From an uncultured Bacteroidales bacterium (GTDB lineage Bacteria; Bacteroidota; Bacteroidia; Bacteroidales; UBA4417): 36,685 nt of DNA. The notes beneath the pieces are model-generated. The model did no database searches. It saw only the letters and a list, made by a program, of their open reading frames with translations, and was not told the DNA's origin. Each line of letters begins with the position of its first letter. Position 1 is the first letter of the stretch. Both the position numbers and the translations under genes were made by a program. Below are positions 25,109 to 35,200 of the stretch, in pieces. The DNA is taken from positions 1-36,685 of the forward strand of contig CAIJPI010000223.1 of assembly GCA_903822525.1 (NCBI GenBank), in the 5' to 3' direction.

Positions 25109-25691
25109 AACCATCAGGCTTGAGAATGGGGAACTGCAAAACCTGGAGTTTCACAATTCCCGCCTGAATAAAAGCAGGTCGGCTTTCTTCGGTTCAACTG
25201 ATTTTATTGATCTGCGAAATGTAATCCAGATACCTAATGATATCGGGCAGGGCATATATAAAGTAAAGGTGATCTATAGCCAGGCCGCAGAAGAGGTAAT
25301 ATTTGCCCCCTATATTCCAGGGAAAATAGAATCCCTCAGGCTAGTTGCCGATGAGCAGATCGTGTATAGCAGCAAATTTACTGACAGGTCACAGCTCGAC
25401 AAATTATTTCAGGAGCGCGGGCTTTATGATGATATCCTCATAGTGAAAGCGGGAAATATCACTGATACCAGTTTTTCCAATATTGTTTTTTACGACGGCA
25501 GCAGGTGGATTACCCCTGCTACTCCTTTACTGGAGGGAACTATGCGTAATTATCTTTTAACGAATAAACTTATCAGTGAGAAAACAATCAGGGTTCACGA
25601 TCTGCATCACTTCCAGAAAGCACGCCTTATCAATGCCATGCTACCTTTAGCAACAGGTACAGATATAAGGATAGAAAAAATCAGCTTTTAG
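25092..25691 (+). CDS. pabC: Aminotransferase class IV, probable aminodeoxychorismate lyase
   Basis: Protein of 199 residues, shorter than E. coli PabC (about 270). The PLP-dependent lyase step releases pyruvate from aminodeoxychorismate to give p-aminobenzoate. Fold-type IV signs: HNSRLNKSR (21-29), a likely PLP lysine K95 in SSKFTDRSQ, DTSFSNIVF (125-133) and ITPATPLLEGTMR. The residue D125 stands where the family usually has Glu (ETSxSN). The start overlaps the end of pabB by 17 nt, so the two are surely co-expressed. The context gives the function; by sequence alone it could be a related class IV aminotransferase. Confidence 0.85.
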   Translation: MSLLFETIRLENGELQNLEFHNSRLNKSRSAFFGSTDFIDLRNVIQIPNDIGQGIYKVKVIYSQAAEEVIFAPYIPGKIESLRLVADEQIVYSSKFTDRSQLDKLFQERGLYDDILIVKAGNITDTSFSNIVFYDGSRWITPATPLLEGTMRNYLLTNKLISEKTIRVHDLHHFQKARLINAMLPLATGTDIRIEKISF

Positions 25692-25714
25692 CGCAGGCTA
25701 GCTTTCAAAGCAAA

Positions 25715-25744
25715 AAAAAGCCGCTCGATACAGGGCGGCTTTTT
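25715..25744. terminator. Bidirectional terminator between pabC and the HIT gene
   Basis: AAAAAGCCGC (25715-25724) and GCGGCTTTTT (25735-25744) form a 10-bp stem around a 10-nt loop. A/T tracts on both sides make it work on either strand. It sits between the convergent stops of pabC (25691) and the HIT protein gene (25763). Confidence 0.9.
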
Positions 25745-25762
25745 GGTTAATTTTTGTCTTTA

Positions 25763-26161
25763 TCAGCATTCTATTGCTGATGCAATCTCTGCAGCAAGTT
25801 GTTTCATTTCGTCGGCCGGAAACGAAAGTTTAGGGCGGCTGAAATTCATATCGTCCATGGTATTGAGCGGTACCAGGTGAATATGGGCATGGGGAACTTC
25901 AAGGCCGATAACGGTAACACCAACTTTAATGCAGGGAACAACTTTCCTCACGCCTTTAGCCACTTTCATGGCAAACGACCAAAGATCCTTGTATGTTTCC
26001 GTATCCATATCAAAGATATAATCTGTTTCCTGTTTTGGAATAACCAGCGTATGGCCTTTGGCCAGCGGGTTTATATCCAGGAAAGCGAAAAACCTTTCGT
26101 CCTCGGCAATTTTATACGATGGAATTTCGCCTGCTGCTATTCGTGCAAATATTCCTGCCAT
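25763..26161 (-). CDS. HIT-family nucleotide hydrolase
   Basis: Protein of 132 residues, a typical small HIT protein of the Hint type. Such enzymes hydrolyse nucleoside phosphoramidates or dinucleotides. The histidine triad is HAHIHLVPL with H91, H93 and H95. The N-terminal IFARIAAGEIPSYKI and FLDINPLAKGHTLVIPK segments are characteristic. It starts 7 bp after the greA stop on the same strand, so the two form an operon, ending at the terminator at 25715. Confidence 0.95.
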   Translation of the reverse strand: MAGIFARIAAGEIPSYKIAEDERFFAFLDINPLAKGHTLVIPKQETDYIFDMDTETYKDLWSFAMKVAKGVRKVVPCIKVGVTVIGLEVPHAHIHLVPLNTMDDMNFSRPKLSFPADEMKQLAAEIASAIEC

Positions 26162-26168
26162 GATAATT

Positions 26169-26645
26169 CTATTTTACGGTTATTTCAATGATTTCGACGG
26201 TAATTGATCCTGCCGGTATGGTAATCTCTACCTTATCACCTTTCGATTTCCCTAACATTCCCTTGGCAATAGGCGAAGAAACCGAAATTTTACCGGCTCT
26301 CAGGTCGGCTTCGTTTTCGGGAACCAGGGTATAGGTCATTTCAGCATTGTTTTTCAGGTTCCTGATTTTTACCGTCGACAATATCTGAACTTTCGAAGCA
26401 TCCATTTTCGATTCATCAATTAACCTGGCACTCCTGATCAGATCCTGAAGTTTCGAAATTCGCATTTCGAGCATACCCTGCGCATTTTTTGCAGCGTCGT
26501 ACTCGGCATTCTCCGAAAGATCGCCTTTGTCGCGGGCTTCAGCAATCTGTTGCGAAATAAGCGGACGCTCGATATGAACGAGCTGTTCCAGCTCGGACTT
26601 TAGTTTTTCAAATCCTTCTTTCGTATAATATGTTACCTGGTTCAT
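26169..26645 (-). CDS. greA: Transcription elongation factor GreA
   Basis: Protein of 158 residues, the full GreA length. It rescues backtracked RNA polymerase by stimulating transcript cleavage. The N-terminal coiled coil (8-75) carries the acidic tip DLSENAEYDAAK with D42 and E45. The C-terminal FKBP-like domain (about 85-158) includes SPIAKGMLGKSKGD. It is the first gene of a greA-HIT pair and lies downstream of a hairpin at 26683-26705 that ends the PorV-like operon. Confidence 0.97.
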   Translation of the reverse strand: MNQVTYYTKEGFEKLKSELEQLVHIERPLISQQIAEARDKGDLSENAEYDAAKNAQGMLEMRISKLQDLIRSARLIDESKMDASKVQILSTVKIRNLKNNAEMTYTLVPENEADLRAGKISVSSPIAKGMLGKSKGDKVEITIPAGSITVEIIEITVK

Positions 26646-26682
26646 ATCGGTAGCAGTTTGTTTTTGTTGAATAAGAAGAAAA

Positions 26683-26705
26683 GACCCTTTAGTATAAAAA
26701 GGGTC
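26683..26705 (-). terminator. Terminator (or attenuator) after the PorV-like gene
   Basis: On the minus strand GACCCTTT and AAAGGGTC form an 8-bp stem with a 7-nt loop, followed by TTTTCTTCTT. It lies 49 bp after the PorV-like stop and 38 bp before the greA start. It should end the three-gene operon. The tail is not a pure T run, so some readthrough into greA is possible. Confidence 0.65.
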
Positions 26706-26753
26706 CTTTCCGTAAATATTTGACTAATTAAGCAGCCTGGCTGCCGTTGATCT

Positions 26754-27806
26754 TTAGAAACTAAGCCTTACAGCCATAGTGTGACAACCCTTGAAAGGGT
26801 TGGTTGCACGGTACGAGTAATCGATAGAGAACATTGAATTTTTCTCTCTGCTAACAGGTACCTGTACCGTAACACCACCGCTCGGTCCTGTAAGTGCGGT
26901 TGTACGCTCATTGGTATTGATACCGTTTTCGTATGTATAGGCTCCACGAAGCATAAGGTAGTCTTTCAGGTTGTATTCGGCACCCACTACATATTGATCC
27001 TTGTTAAATGCATTCGATACAAATGCAGCTGCAAGGGTAAGTGTATGTGTTTCGCTGAACAAAAACGCGTAGGACCCTCCAATGTTCAATTGTGATGGCA
27101 TTTCGAAATCTGCCGAACGATGTTCAACTGTAAACTGGCTTTCCTGTCCGGGAAGGAAACTGCGGATTGACAATCCATCTCCTTTGAATTTCATGGTGGG
27201 GCCAACATTTTTCAGCGAGATACCGAAATGGATATTTTCATTCTCCCCGGTAACATACTGAATGCCTGCATCAATAGCAACACCTTGTGCTCCTACGTCG
27301 CTTATGGATTCGGAAATAATTTTAAAATTAAATCCTCCATAAATTGAGTTGGAGAAAGCTTTTGCATAAGCAATGTTAATATTCATATAGGAAGGTGAAA
27401 AAGTACCGATTCCGCCTTCGGGCAATTCAGTAGTGGTAATTGGCAGGTCACCGAAAGTCATCGTCATTACTGAGACGCCGAGAACGCTTGATTCTCCGAC
27501 TTTCTGCGAGAAACCGAAATTGTTGATTCCGATTTCCGAACCTTTTAACCATTGCGTATTACTGAAGACAACTTCTGTCTTCTTGGTAAATGCTAATCCG
27601 GCTACATTGGTATAGATACTTTCGAGGCCGAAGCTGTTGGCTACATTTGCTGCTCCCCAGCCTGAGCTGCGTGCCCAGGGGTTGATGAGAAGCTCTGAGG
27701 CACCTGCCTGCCCCGACCTGTCCTTGTTACCGGCCAGTGAGGCCAGCGGAAGAACCATTACTGCCGTCAGGAAGACTGCTATGATCGACTTATAGAGATT
27801 TTTCAT
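26754..27806 (-). CDS. PorV/PorQ-family outer-membrane beta-barrel protein
   Basis: Protein of 350 residues with a signal peptide (about 1-26, LPLASLAG). The sequence after it (GASELLINPWARSSGWGAANVANSFGLESIYTNVAGLAF in several pieces) has the form seen at the N-terminus of PorV/PorQ proteins, where the barrel begins. Alternating hydrophobic strands run to the final residue Phe (MAVRLSF), the usual end of a barrel. PorV is the T9SS outer-membrane shuttle that takes cargo from the translocon to the attachment complex. This paralogue is the last gene of a three-gene unit with a cargo-like protein and a TonB-dependent-receptor-like barrel, 48 bp after the former. I infer it handles that particular partner. 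Confidence 0.85.
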   Translation of the reverse strand: MKNLYKSIIAVFLTAVMVLPLASLAGNKDRSGQAGASELLINPWARSSGWGAANVANSFGLESIYTNVAGLAFTKKTEVVFSNTQWLKGSEIGINNFGFSQKVGESSVLGVSVMTMTFGDLPITTTELPEGGIGTFSPSYMNINIAYAKAFSNSIYGGFNFKIISESISDVGAQGVAIDAGIQYVTGENENIHFGISLKNVGPTMKFKGDGLSIRSFLPGQESQFTVEHRSADFEMPSQLNIGGSYAFLFSETHTLTLAAAFVSNAFNKDQYVVGAEYNLKDYLMLRGAYTYENGINTNERTTALTGPSGGVTVQVPVSREKNSMFSIDYSYRATNPFKGCHTMAVRLSF

Positions 27807-27854
27807 GTGTAAAGTCAGTTTTTAGAGGTTTATTTGCTGTTGTCTCCTGATATA

Positions 27855-30800
27855 TTAGAATGCATTTAAGTCAACCGGACGAAGTGATCCGAACCACTTA
27901 ATAACTTTTTCGCCTTGATCACTCTTTACATGAATGATATATACACCTCCGGCGATAGGTATGCCTGCAAAGTTTTTGAGATCCCAGTCAATAGATGTTT
28001 TTGCTTCATCCTTATTATACTGCCTGACAATATTGCCATTGGTCGAATAAATGGTAACTGTACAACGCTGAGGAAGGTTAACAATCTTAACCCTGTTATC
28101 AAGCTGGTTAGCCTCATATTTTGAATAGGCATAATACGGATTAGGAACTATGTTTATCAAATCAAGGTCAGTTTCAGCTTTAGCCACATCATTGTAATTG
28201 GTTACAACGCCTTTGGTTTCGAAGGTATACATTGGCCAGTAGTTGTTTCCGTTCTGCGTCCCGGCGAGTGGTGTCGAGAAATACCTGCCGTACGGTTTGG
28301 TAATCCTGAGTTTGATTTTCAGGTCGCTGTTAAGCCAAGCATTATCACCGTTTGCAATCGGAATGCTGACCCACATACAGTTGGAGAACTGCAGTCCTCT
28401 TACTTGTTTCATCAAAGCAGTTAACCTTGGAGTATTTACCTGTTTCACAAAGTTAGCGCAACCATCGTATGCAGGACTGTCGAAAGCTTCGGCAGGAAGT
28501 GTTGATGAAGGAGCTACAACTTTTTTCTTATTGACAACATGTCCCATAACGTAAATAAAGTGCTTGCCTCCCATAATCGGATGACCACCCGGTGCCATAC
28601 GCCTCGACGATGGGTTGAAGATCATATCGCGGCCATTATCGTCTACCATACGTGAATCTTCGCCAAACATAATATTGAGGCGTTCGCCGGTTTCAACATT
28701 AATTGCGTATCCTGGGAACCAACTCATGCCATTAGCTGCAATGAATTCTGAATTCTTGGCAGGATCGCTGCTTACCACGGCAGTGTCGCCATCCTGGTTA
28801 ACAGATTTACCTTTCCTGACCTCAAACTGTTTTGCTCCGCCTTCAGCAAAACTTGCTTTAGGGAACGGGCATAATTCAATTACAGCACAACGTGTCCATT
28901 TTGATTTATCAGCGGTAAATACTATATCAACACCCGAAATGTCAGAAAACAAACATCTTTCTCTCGATTGTGACTCAACCTGTACTTCACCGTGTGCAAC
29001 ACCGACAACCGTATCATTTTTGCCTGTTTCGGCAAACATATAAGGAGTCCATGTTCCGCCAAGTACACTTTCGTACACGGCATCAGGGTCAAAGGCCATG
29101 TCTTTGGCATTGTTCCAGTCAGCAGGCACATCCGTTCTGAGTCCGGCCCTTATCCAGTCGAAATTGGCTAATCCATCCACATCAGGAAGGAAATTCAGCC
29201 AGGGTTTGGTTGAATCCTGGTAAACCAGGCTTCCTCCTAGGTATCCGTTTTTAGCAAGCACCGGACCGTAAACAGGTAATATCTGATCAGGCGATCCGGT
29301 TTGCTGTTTGATTTTGGTATCCACAATATATGGCCCCGGATACAAGCTCTGCTCAATTACAACTGACAGACCCAGATCGAGGAATAACTGTTCGTTCTGT
29401 GTATTGATAGAGGTATCGGAAACATACACTTTACCGGTAGCATTATCAACAAGCGACCAGCTTGCTGCCATCATAGTCGTATCCATTATCCCTACTTTAA
29501 CCCTGACATTATACATGGAATCAAATTTCACTGTATAGCTGCCATCCTTCACATTCAATGGGTCGATAACTTTTACATTTATCGGTCCCAGGTCTTTTTT
29601 GTAGGTTAGGTTATAAGCAATCGGATAATCAGGACCGCCTGGTAGGTTTGTTGAATCCACCATTTTTTTCGACATGATTTCAGCAATCGATTCGTCGGAT
29701 AAATCGAGGAATCTGCCACCGTTACCCTGACCTGCTGTACGGGTTACAACTAAACCGTCGCCATACTCACTTTGAGCCGAAACAAGTCCGATTGCAGTAT
29801 GAGGTATACCGGTATAGGTCTTAATATTCTTACGACCTGCAAGGTATGGCAGTTTCTGTCCGTTCAGTGAGGTAGGATCGCTCTGCTTGTAGTCCTTATA
29901 GTTATTGTGAGCATAAGCTACTGCGAGGTAATAATATTGTTTGTGGTTAATAAGGTCTTCACCGGTAAAAATATCTTTCGTCATTTTTACAGAGTGTATC
30001 ACGCCTTTATCGGTTCCCACTACTTCTTCAACAGGAACACTACCACCCAGGTTCTGATCGAAATAATAGTTAACCAGTTGGGTAACGTTATTCTTCACAT
30101 CGCATTGATATACCAACCTGGCCTGTTCGTTGTTTTTCAAGTCGGCAACCGAAACAGTTGCATTTTTGAGCTGGTAAATCTGGTAGCCTTCGAAACGGTA
30201 CAACGAATCCCAATGATCCGTTTCCGAGCCCTGTATACGTGGATCGTATTCGGTATATTTTTCCTGGAAGTTATTCCCGGCATCGTTGGTTTTGCGGTTC
30301 GAGATATACAGTATAAGTCCCTGATCCATTTCGCGAATGGTAAGGTCGGGAGCATTAGGTCCGGAAATAACTTTAAAACAGTTGTCGAAAAGCTGCTGGC
30401 ATTTATCATCAACCTGCTGAAGCAGTTTTACTGATGCAAGCGGTCCGCCTGTTAAAGCCTGTGCCCATGGAATACCAACGGTAATATAGTTAACTGCACC
30501 CGGCTCGAGAACGAAAGGTCCTGCTGATTCCATAAAACGGCGGTCGTCAGGAGGGTTGCCGGCTGTAACTTCAGTCCAGTTCTTAGGTCCGTTAGGTGGT
30601 AAGCCTTTGGTTCCCCAATCGTAAATATCGGTAGTACCAGGGAACATAAAATCACATTCAGGACCGGTAGCACCTGCCGTAATATGGCCGTTTCCACCGT
30701 ATTCCATTTTGGTACCGTCTTTCCATATACCACGAAGGTAGTTATAGTATTCAATAGCTACTGAAGGATCCTGCATATAGGCAGCACCACCGTTATTATG

Positions 30801-32165
30801 GTAAACAAACCTGCGCATACCGAAACGTTCGTCATCTTCGATATCGTTCCCGAAGTTAATACCATTGATAGCGGCTGAGTTAATAACTTTAAAAATGGTA
30901 TCCCCGGGGCTAACTACTTTTTCGATGGTATCGCCATCCCAAAGCACGAGCTGAATTCCACCGGTGAAAAGCTGGTCAGGTGAACCTTTCAGGTGAAAGG
31001 TAGGATCGCCTTTTGTGGAAGGATTATCCCCGTTTAATTTATTGTCTTTATCCTTGTCAATATAAGGTCCCTGGAAAAAGTCAACACCAATGGCTGGAGG
31101 CTGATTACCATAAGCAAACGACTGTCCGCTTCCGTCAACAGCTGTACCATTGTAACAATATCCCAATCCGCGCATAACATCGCATCCTACATAGTCGTCC
31201 TTTGCAAATCCAAGATCGGTATCAACCCACTGGCTGAAATAGGTCTGGGTAAGACGGTATGTTGAACGGTTGATGATTTCGTAACTGTAAAAGGTCATGT
31301 TATTGATTTCATCATTGGTCGAAAAACCAAATGCCTGAGCCCTGATTTCCAATCCGATAGGATCACCCTTTGTTTCGCTGTGGATATTACCTTTATCGTT
31401 GAATACCCACCACAATGTTGCATCGCCTTTCAGCACCTGGTCAACAAGGTTTCCGGTCTGTTCCTTATTATAATAAATATCTTCTGCGGTAAGCGTTTTG
31501 GTATGACACAGTTCGTTCGAAAGGTCATAATACGGATAGTCACCATCATTTTCAGGATCATAAGTACCATTCGGGTCGCCGGTAGCATCGCTGTCGTAGA
31601 AGGGTGCGAGGTAGAAGCTCTGTCCTGGATCGCCTTCAGCAGGATAATCTGTAATGGAGGTAGGCGGACGATAATCAGGATATGCTCCTTTATCATCAAA
31701 CCATGCCAGGAAATCATCTACTTCAGCCCTGGTGATGGCATGAAGTTTATCATATTTAGCACAAACGTCAGGGCTGATTGAAGCGGTACCATCAATGGTA
31801 AGTGGTCCTGGCCAGTAATCGTTCCCAACCTGGCGGTAGCGCAAGGCAGCCAATTTAAGCTGACCGTTAGCATCAAGTCCGCCGATCCAGAGTGCAGCCG
31901 AAAACATCGACATCTTCTTTGACCCTTTGGGTACTTCATACTGGGCTACTTCAAAGTCCCACCACATATCACCACCTGTGTTGATACGGGTACGTACATT
32001 ATTTATTTCGAGCCATTTGAAGTTAGCTCCCGGGGTACAACCGGCAGCCATTTGTTTAACAGCCGGCGTTCCTGATTTATAATGATACTGCTCTGCCCGG
32101 GTCGCATTTGCCATCAGCAGGAAGCCTAACAAAATTGCCGGTATAATACGGAGTATATTTTTCAT
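27855..32165 (-). CDS. 1436-residue secreted protein with variant T9SS C-terminal domain
   Basis: No named family recognised for the body. A signal peptide (1-24, ending ATRA) is clear. Asp/Asn/Gly-rich loops at about 191-214 (DSDATGDPNGTYDPENDGD) and 362-380 (DKDKDNKLNGDN) look like calcium-binding turns. Middle parts are rich in aromatic and beta-strand-like sequence, as in surface proteins. The last about 100 residues (from NIVPNPYYAYS near 1335) form a T9SS-like sorting domain with WDLKNFAGIPIAGGVYIIHV. They continue past the usual end with GEKVIKWFGSLRPVDLNAF. The gene is 43 bp after the TonB-dependent-receptor-like gene and 48 bp before the PorV-like one, so it is probably their cargo. 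A large surface or S-layer-like protein is one guess. Confidence 0.8.
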   Translation of the reverse strand: MKNILRIIPAILLGFLLMANATRAEQYHYKSGTPAVKQMAAGCTPGANFKWLEINNVRTRINTGGDMWWDFEVAQYEVPKGSKKMSMFSAALWIGGLDANGQLKLAALRYRQVGNDYWPGPLTIDGTASISPDVCAKYDKLHAITRAEVDDFLAWFDDKGAYPDYRPPTSITDYPAEGDPGQSFYLAPFYDSDATGDPNGTYDPENDGDYPYYDLSNELCHTKTLTAEDIYYNKEQTGNLVDQVLKGDATLWWVFNDKGNIHSETKGDPIGLEIRAQAFGFSTNDEINNMTFYSYEIINRSTYRLTQTYFSQWVDTDLGFAKDDYVGCDVMRGLGYCYNGTAVDGSGQSFAYGNQPPAIGVDFFQGPYIDKDKDNKLNGDNPSTKGDPTFHLKGSPDQLFTGGIQLVLWDGDTIEKVVSPGDTIFKVINSAAINGINFGNDIEDDERFGMRRFVYHNNGGAAYMQDPSVAIEYYNYLRGIWKDGTKMEYGGNGHITAGATGPECDFMFPGTTDIYDWGTKGLPPNGPKNWTEVTAGNPPDDRRFMESAGPFVLEPGAVNYITVGIPWAQALTGGPLASVKLLQQVDDKCQQLFDNCFKVISGPNAPDLTIREMDQGLILYISNRKTNDAGNNFQEKYTEYDPRIQGSETDHWDSLYRFEGYQIYQLKNATVSVADLKNNEQARLVYQCDVKNNVTQLVNYYFDQNLGGSVPVEEVVGTDKGVIHSVKMTKDIFTGEDLINHKQYYYLAVAYAHNNYKDYKQSDPTSLNGQKLPYLAGRKNIKTYTGIPHTAIGLVSAQSEYGDGLVVTRTAGQGNGGRFLDLSDESIAEIMSKKMVDSTNLPGGPDYPIAYNLTYKKDLGPINVKVIDPLNVKDGSYTVKFDSMYNVRVKVGIMDTTMMAASWSLVDNATGKVYVSDTSINTQNEQLFLDLGLSVVIEQSLYPGPYIVDTKIKQQTGSPDQILPVYGPVLAKNGYLGGSLVYQDSTKPWLNFLPDVDGLANFDWIRAGLRTDVPADWNNAKDMAFDPDAVYESVLGGTWTPYMFAETGKNDTVVGVAHGEVQVESQSRERCLFSDISGVDIVFTADKSKWTRCAVIELCPFPKASFAEGGAKQFEVRKGKSVNQDGDTAVVSSDPAKNSEFIAANGMSWFPGYAINVETGERLNIMFGEDSRMVDDNGRDMIFNPSSRRMAPGGHPIMGGKHFIYVMGHVVNKKKVVAPSSTLPAEAFDSPAYDGCANFVKQVNTPRLTALMKQVRGLQFSNCMWVSIPIANGDNAWLNSDLKIKLRITKPYGRYFSTPLAGTQNGNNYWPMYTFETKGVVTNYNDVAKAETDLDLINIVPNPYYAYSKYEANQLDNRVKIVNLPQRCTVTIYSTNGNIVRQYNKDEAKTSIDWDLKNFAGIPIAGGVYIIHVKSDQGEKVIKWFGSLRPVDLNAF

Positions 32166-32208
32166 AGTACTTGTTTGTTTTTCGTTTCTATACTGCTTGG
32201 GTGTCCGA

Positions 32209-35200
32209 TTAGAAGTTTAACCCGATTCCAACCCGGATCATACGGGGTGAACTGTAATTGTAAGGACTGTTTACTGCGATTCGGTACATATCGATGAACG
32301 AAGTTGGATCGAGCTGCGAATAAATCTGCGACTGGTATTCAGCAGCAGCCAGGTATCCGTCGTCATTGGCGTTACCCGTAGCGGCATAAACGCCCATAAT
32401 ATTTTTCGAGTTCAGCATGTTCAACACCTGCAGGTATACATTAAGGAAATATTCTTTTTTACTGCCTTTCGAATCTTTTCCTGTTGCAAGGGTGAAGTCC
32501 TTATCTAAACGACCATCCATACGGAATGACCATGGGAGGCGTGATCCGTTGAGCGAACCTTGTATAATGTTGGTTTGAGCAGTAAGCGGTGATATTTTAC
32601 TCGAACGTGTATAAGGTGTTCCTGATCCGCCGTTCATAGTAATATTAAATCCGGCATTTTTCAACAGCTGAACACCGTTCAGTACTGGTCCGTTATAGTC
32701 AGTTCCTTCACTATACCTGAAATCGATGTTCATCTGAACAGCGTGACGTTGGTCAGCATCGAGTGGGATAAGGTTACGAAGGTTAGGCTGTCCTGAGCGG
32801 ATAAGCGCTGACGAAGTTTCAGGATTCGATCCGGTACCGTTGGCAAACTGAAGGGTATAGTTAGCCCTGATACGTACATTGCCGGTACGGCGAAGGTCGT
32901 ATGCAACAGTCAACCCTTTTACAGTGGCAAAGTCGATATTATTATAGGAATAATAAGTCTTTGGGAAAGCACCTGTATAACGGAACGACTGTATCTGGTC
33001 GCGCGACTCAATGTAGAAAGCCGAAATATTGATTGATGACGAAGATGAGAGTTTCTGCTGGAATCCTAATTCGTAGTTTACGTTCTTTTCAGGTTTCAGG
33101 TTTGGATTCGTCATGGTTGGATTTGAATCGTATTCCCAGAAAAGGTAGCTGAGCGGATTGAAAACGGCGTTTTGTTTCGGACGCTGTGTGATAACATCGT
33201 AATGGGCATAGAATAAGGCCTCGTCCGAAATCGGAAAGGAGAACGATATACGTGGCATTACCGAAATCTGTGGCACATAATCAGCAAACGATTCGGTGGT
33301 GATTTCCCTGTTACCTGCGAGGTAAGGAGTGATACCGTTACCGGCATCGAGACGGAGCGAAGGATCGAGCAGAACAGCACCCTGTGCGTCATACCAGTTC
33401 ATACCGTCGCGATATCCCATAACACGGGTTGGTTCAGTAAGGTTATCAACATATACAGCATAATCGGTACCCATACTGGCCGGATGGCTGCCAAGATTAC
33501 CTACTTCGGCAACAGTTTTTACAGGATAGAGTGAATATGGATCTTTTAGCACACTCTGGTTAGCATCGAAACGGTCGACACGAACCCCTACGTTAAATAC
33601 CAGGTCGTCGAACGAAAACTTATCGGATATGTAACCGGCCATATAAATAGGCTCGTTTGGTGCAATTTCGCGGGTAAAGTTACCTTTTGAATCCTTTTTA
33701 GTATAGAAATCCATTGTACTTGGATTCGATACCTGTTTATTTCCGTAGTAATCGTAACCCCTGGCTGCTGCAAATGGGCTGCCGCTGTTCAGGAACTCAT
33801 CAGGGCTAAAGTAGTCAACCGAAATAGGACTGCCCAGGTTAACTGTTTTACGTACGCTGTTGCCATCGATATACGAAATTGTATTTGCGTTAAGGTCGTA
33901 TGAATTCACATCAATCCATTCGGTTCCATTTTCGGCCAGGCCCATGGCAGCGCGAAGGTTTTTATCGAAGGTACGTTGTGATGCACCATCATAAAGCCGG
34001 TTATAATCTATCTGCCTGATATTAAAAGTATCTCCGCCCTGAGTTATATCTTCATAATTGGTGATGATAGGGTTGTTAAGATCGAGCTGTATGATATGCG
34101 AATTGGTCAACTGGGTCATCTGTGTCCAGAAAGCTGTTGGAGCATACGACAGACTGCTTTGGCTATAACGTTCAAATGTAAAGCCGAGCTTTATTTCGTG
34201 GTTTCCAACGTCGGCTGAAAGGTTCATGTTGGCAGTAACCTGCTGGGTCGAATTCTTTCCGTACCCTGTTTGCTGGTTGCCCGGTGCTGAGAACAAGCTG
34301 TAAACACCGCCAAATACTCCATTGGGGCTGTAACCGTTTAGCATACCGCCACCCTGGTAAATTTCATCAACCCGGCGTGGATTTGGATATAAATCGAAGT
34401 AATTCGAAGTATAATTAGCAATGATAGGGTTAAATTCAGCACGCTGATAAGTAACAAGCGTATCAGCATATCCGTTCATGGTTGTGATGATGGTATTAAC
34501 TCCACCGGTTGTATCCAGATCAAAATCGTACCCTTTGCTTTTGTAGGTATCGAATTTACCAACATAGCCATAAGCAAAAAGGTTGTCTTTTAATTCAGGA
34601 TCCTCTGATTTATTTTCAATGCTGGTATAGTCAGCCTGTATGGAGTAATAAACATTCTTTATTAACCCACCGCCTTCTTTAGCCTGAGGGAAGCGCTGAG
34701 TGAACCTTCCGAAAACACGCCATTCGTTACCGTTCGAATAGGAGTTGCGGTTGTAATTGAATATGGAATGATAGAGGCTGAAATTATTTCCGGCATATGC
34801 CCTGTAGGAACCGCCGAAAGTAAGGTTGGTATATTTGCCGGTTTTCACATCCAGTTTACCGGAGGTATTAATATCGTATCCGTTGCTGTTGATTGACGAC
34901 TTCAGAGATTCAAGGTCGCTCATGTGAACGAATTCAGCATTCTGGAAAGTACCGAATCCGGTTCCTGAAGGACGGAGAGGATTTTTCTCGAGTTCAGCCA
35001 GTTTGGCATCGTTTACTTTATAGAGTCCCATAGGTAAGGTTGCACCGTCTTTATGGTAGTTAAAGTCAGCTGCAACAAAGTAACCCAGGAAAGCCTCGGT
35101 TTTTTGTTTGTTCATAAACAAAGGACCAGTCATATTTAAACCTACACGGTGGCTGCCGAATGGATCGAGGAATTGCGAGGTCTGTAATTCGAGTCCGCCG

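Noticed and set aside
29907-30434. 175-residue plus-strand open frame inside the giant secreted-protein gene
   Set aside because: It is an antisense shadow of a gene supported by a signal peptide, a sorting domain and operon spacing.
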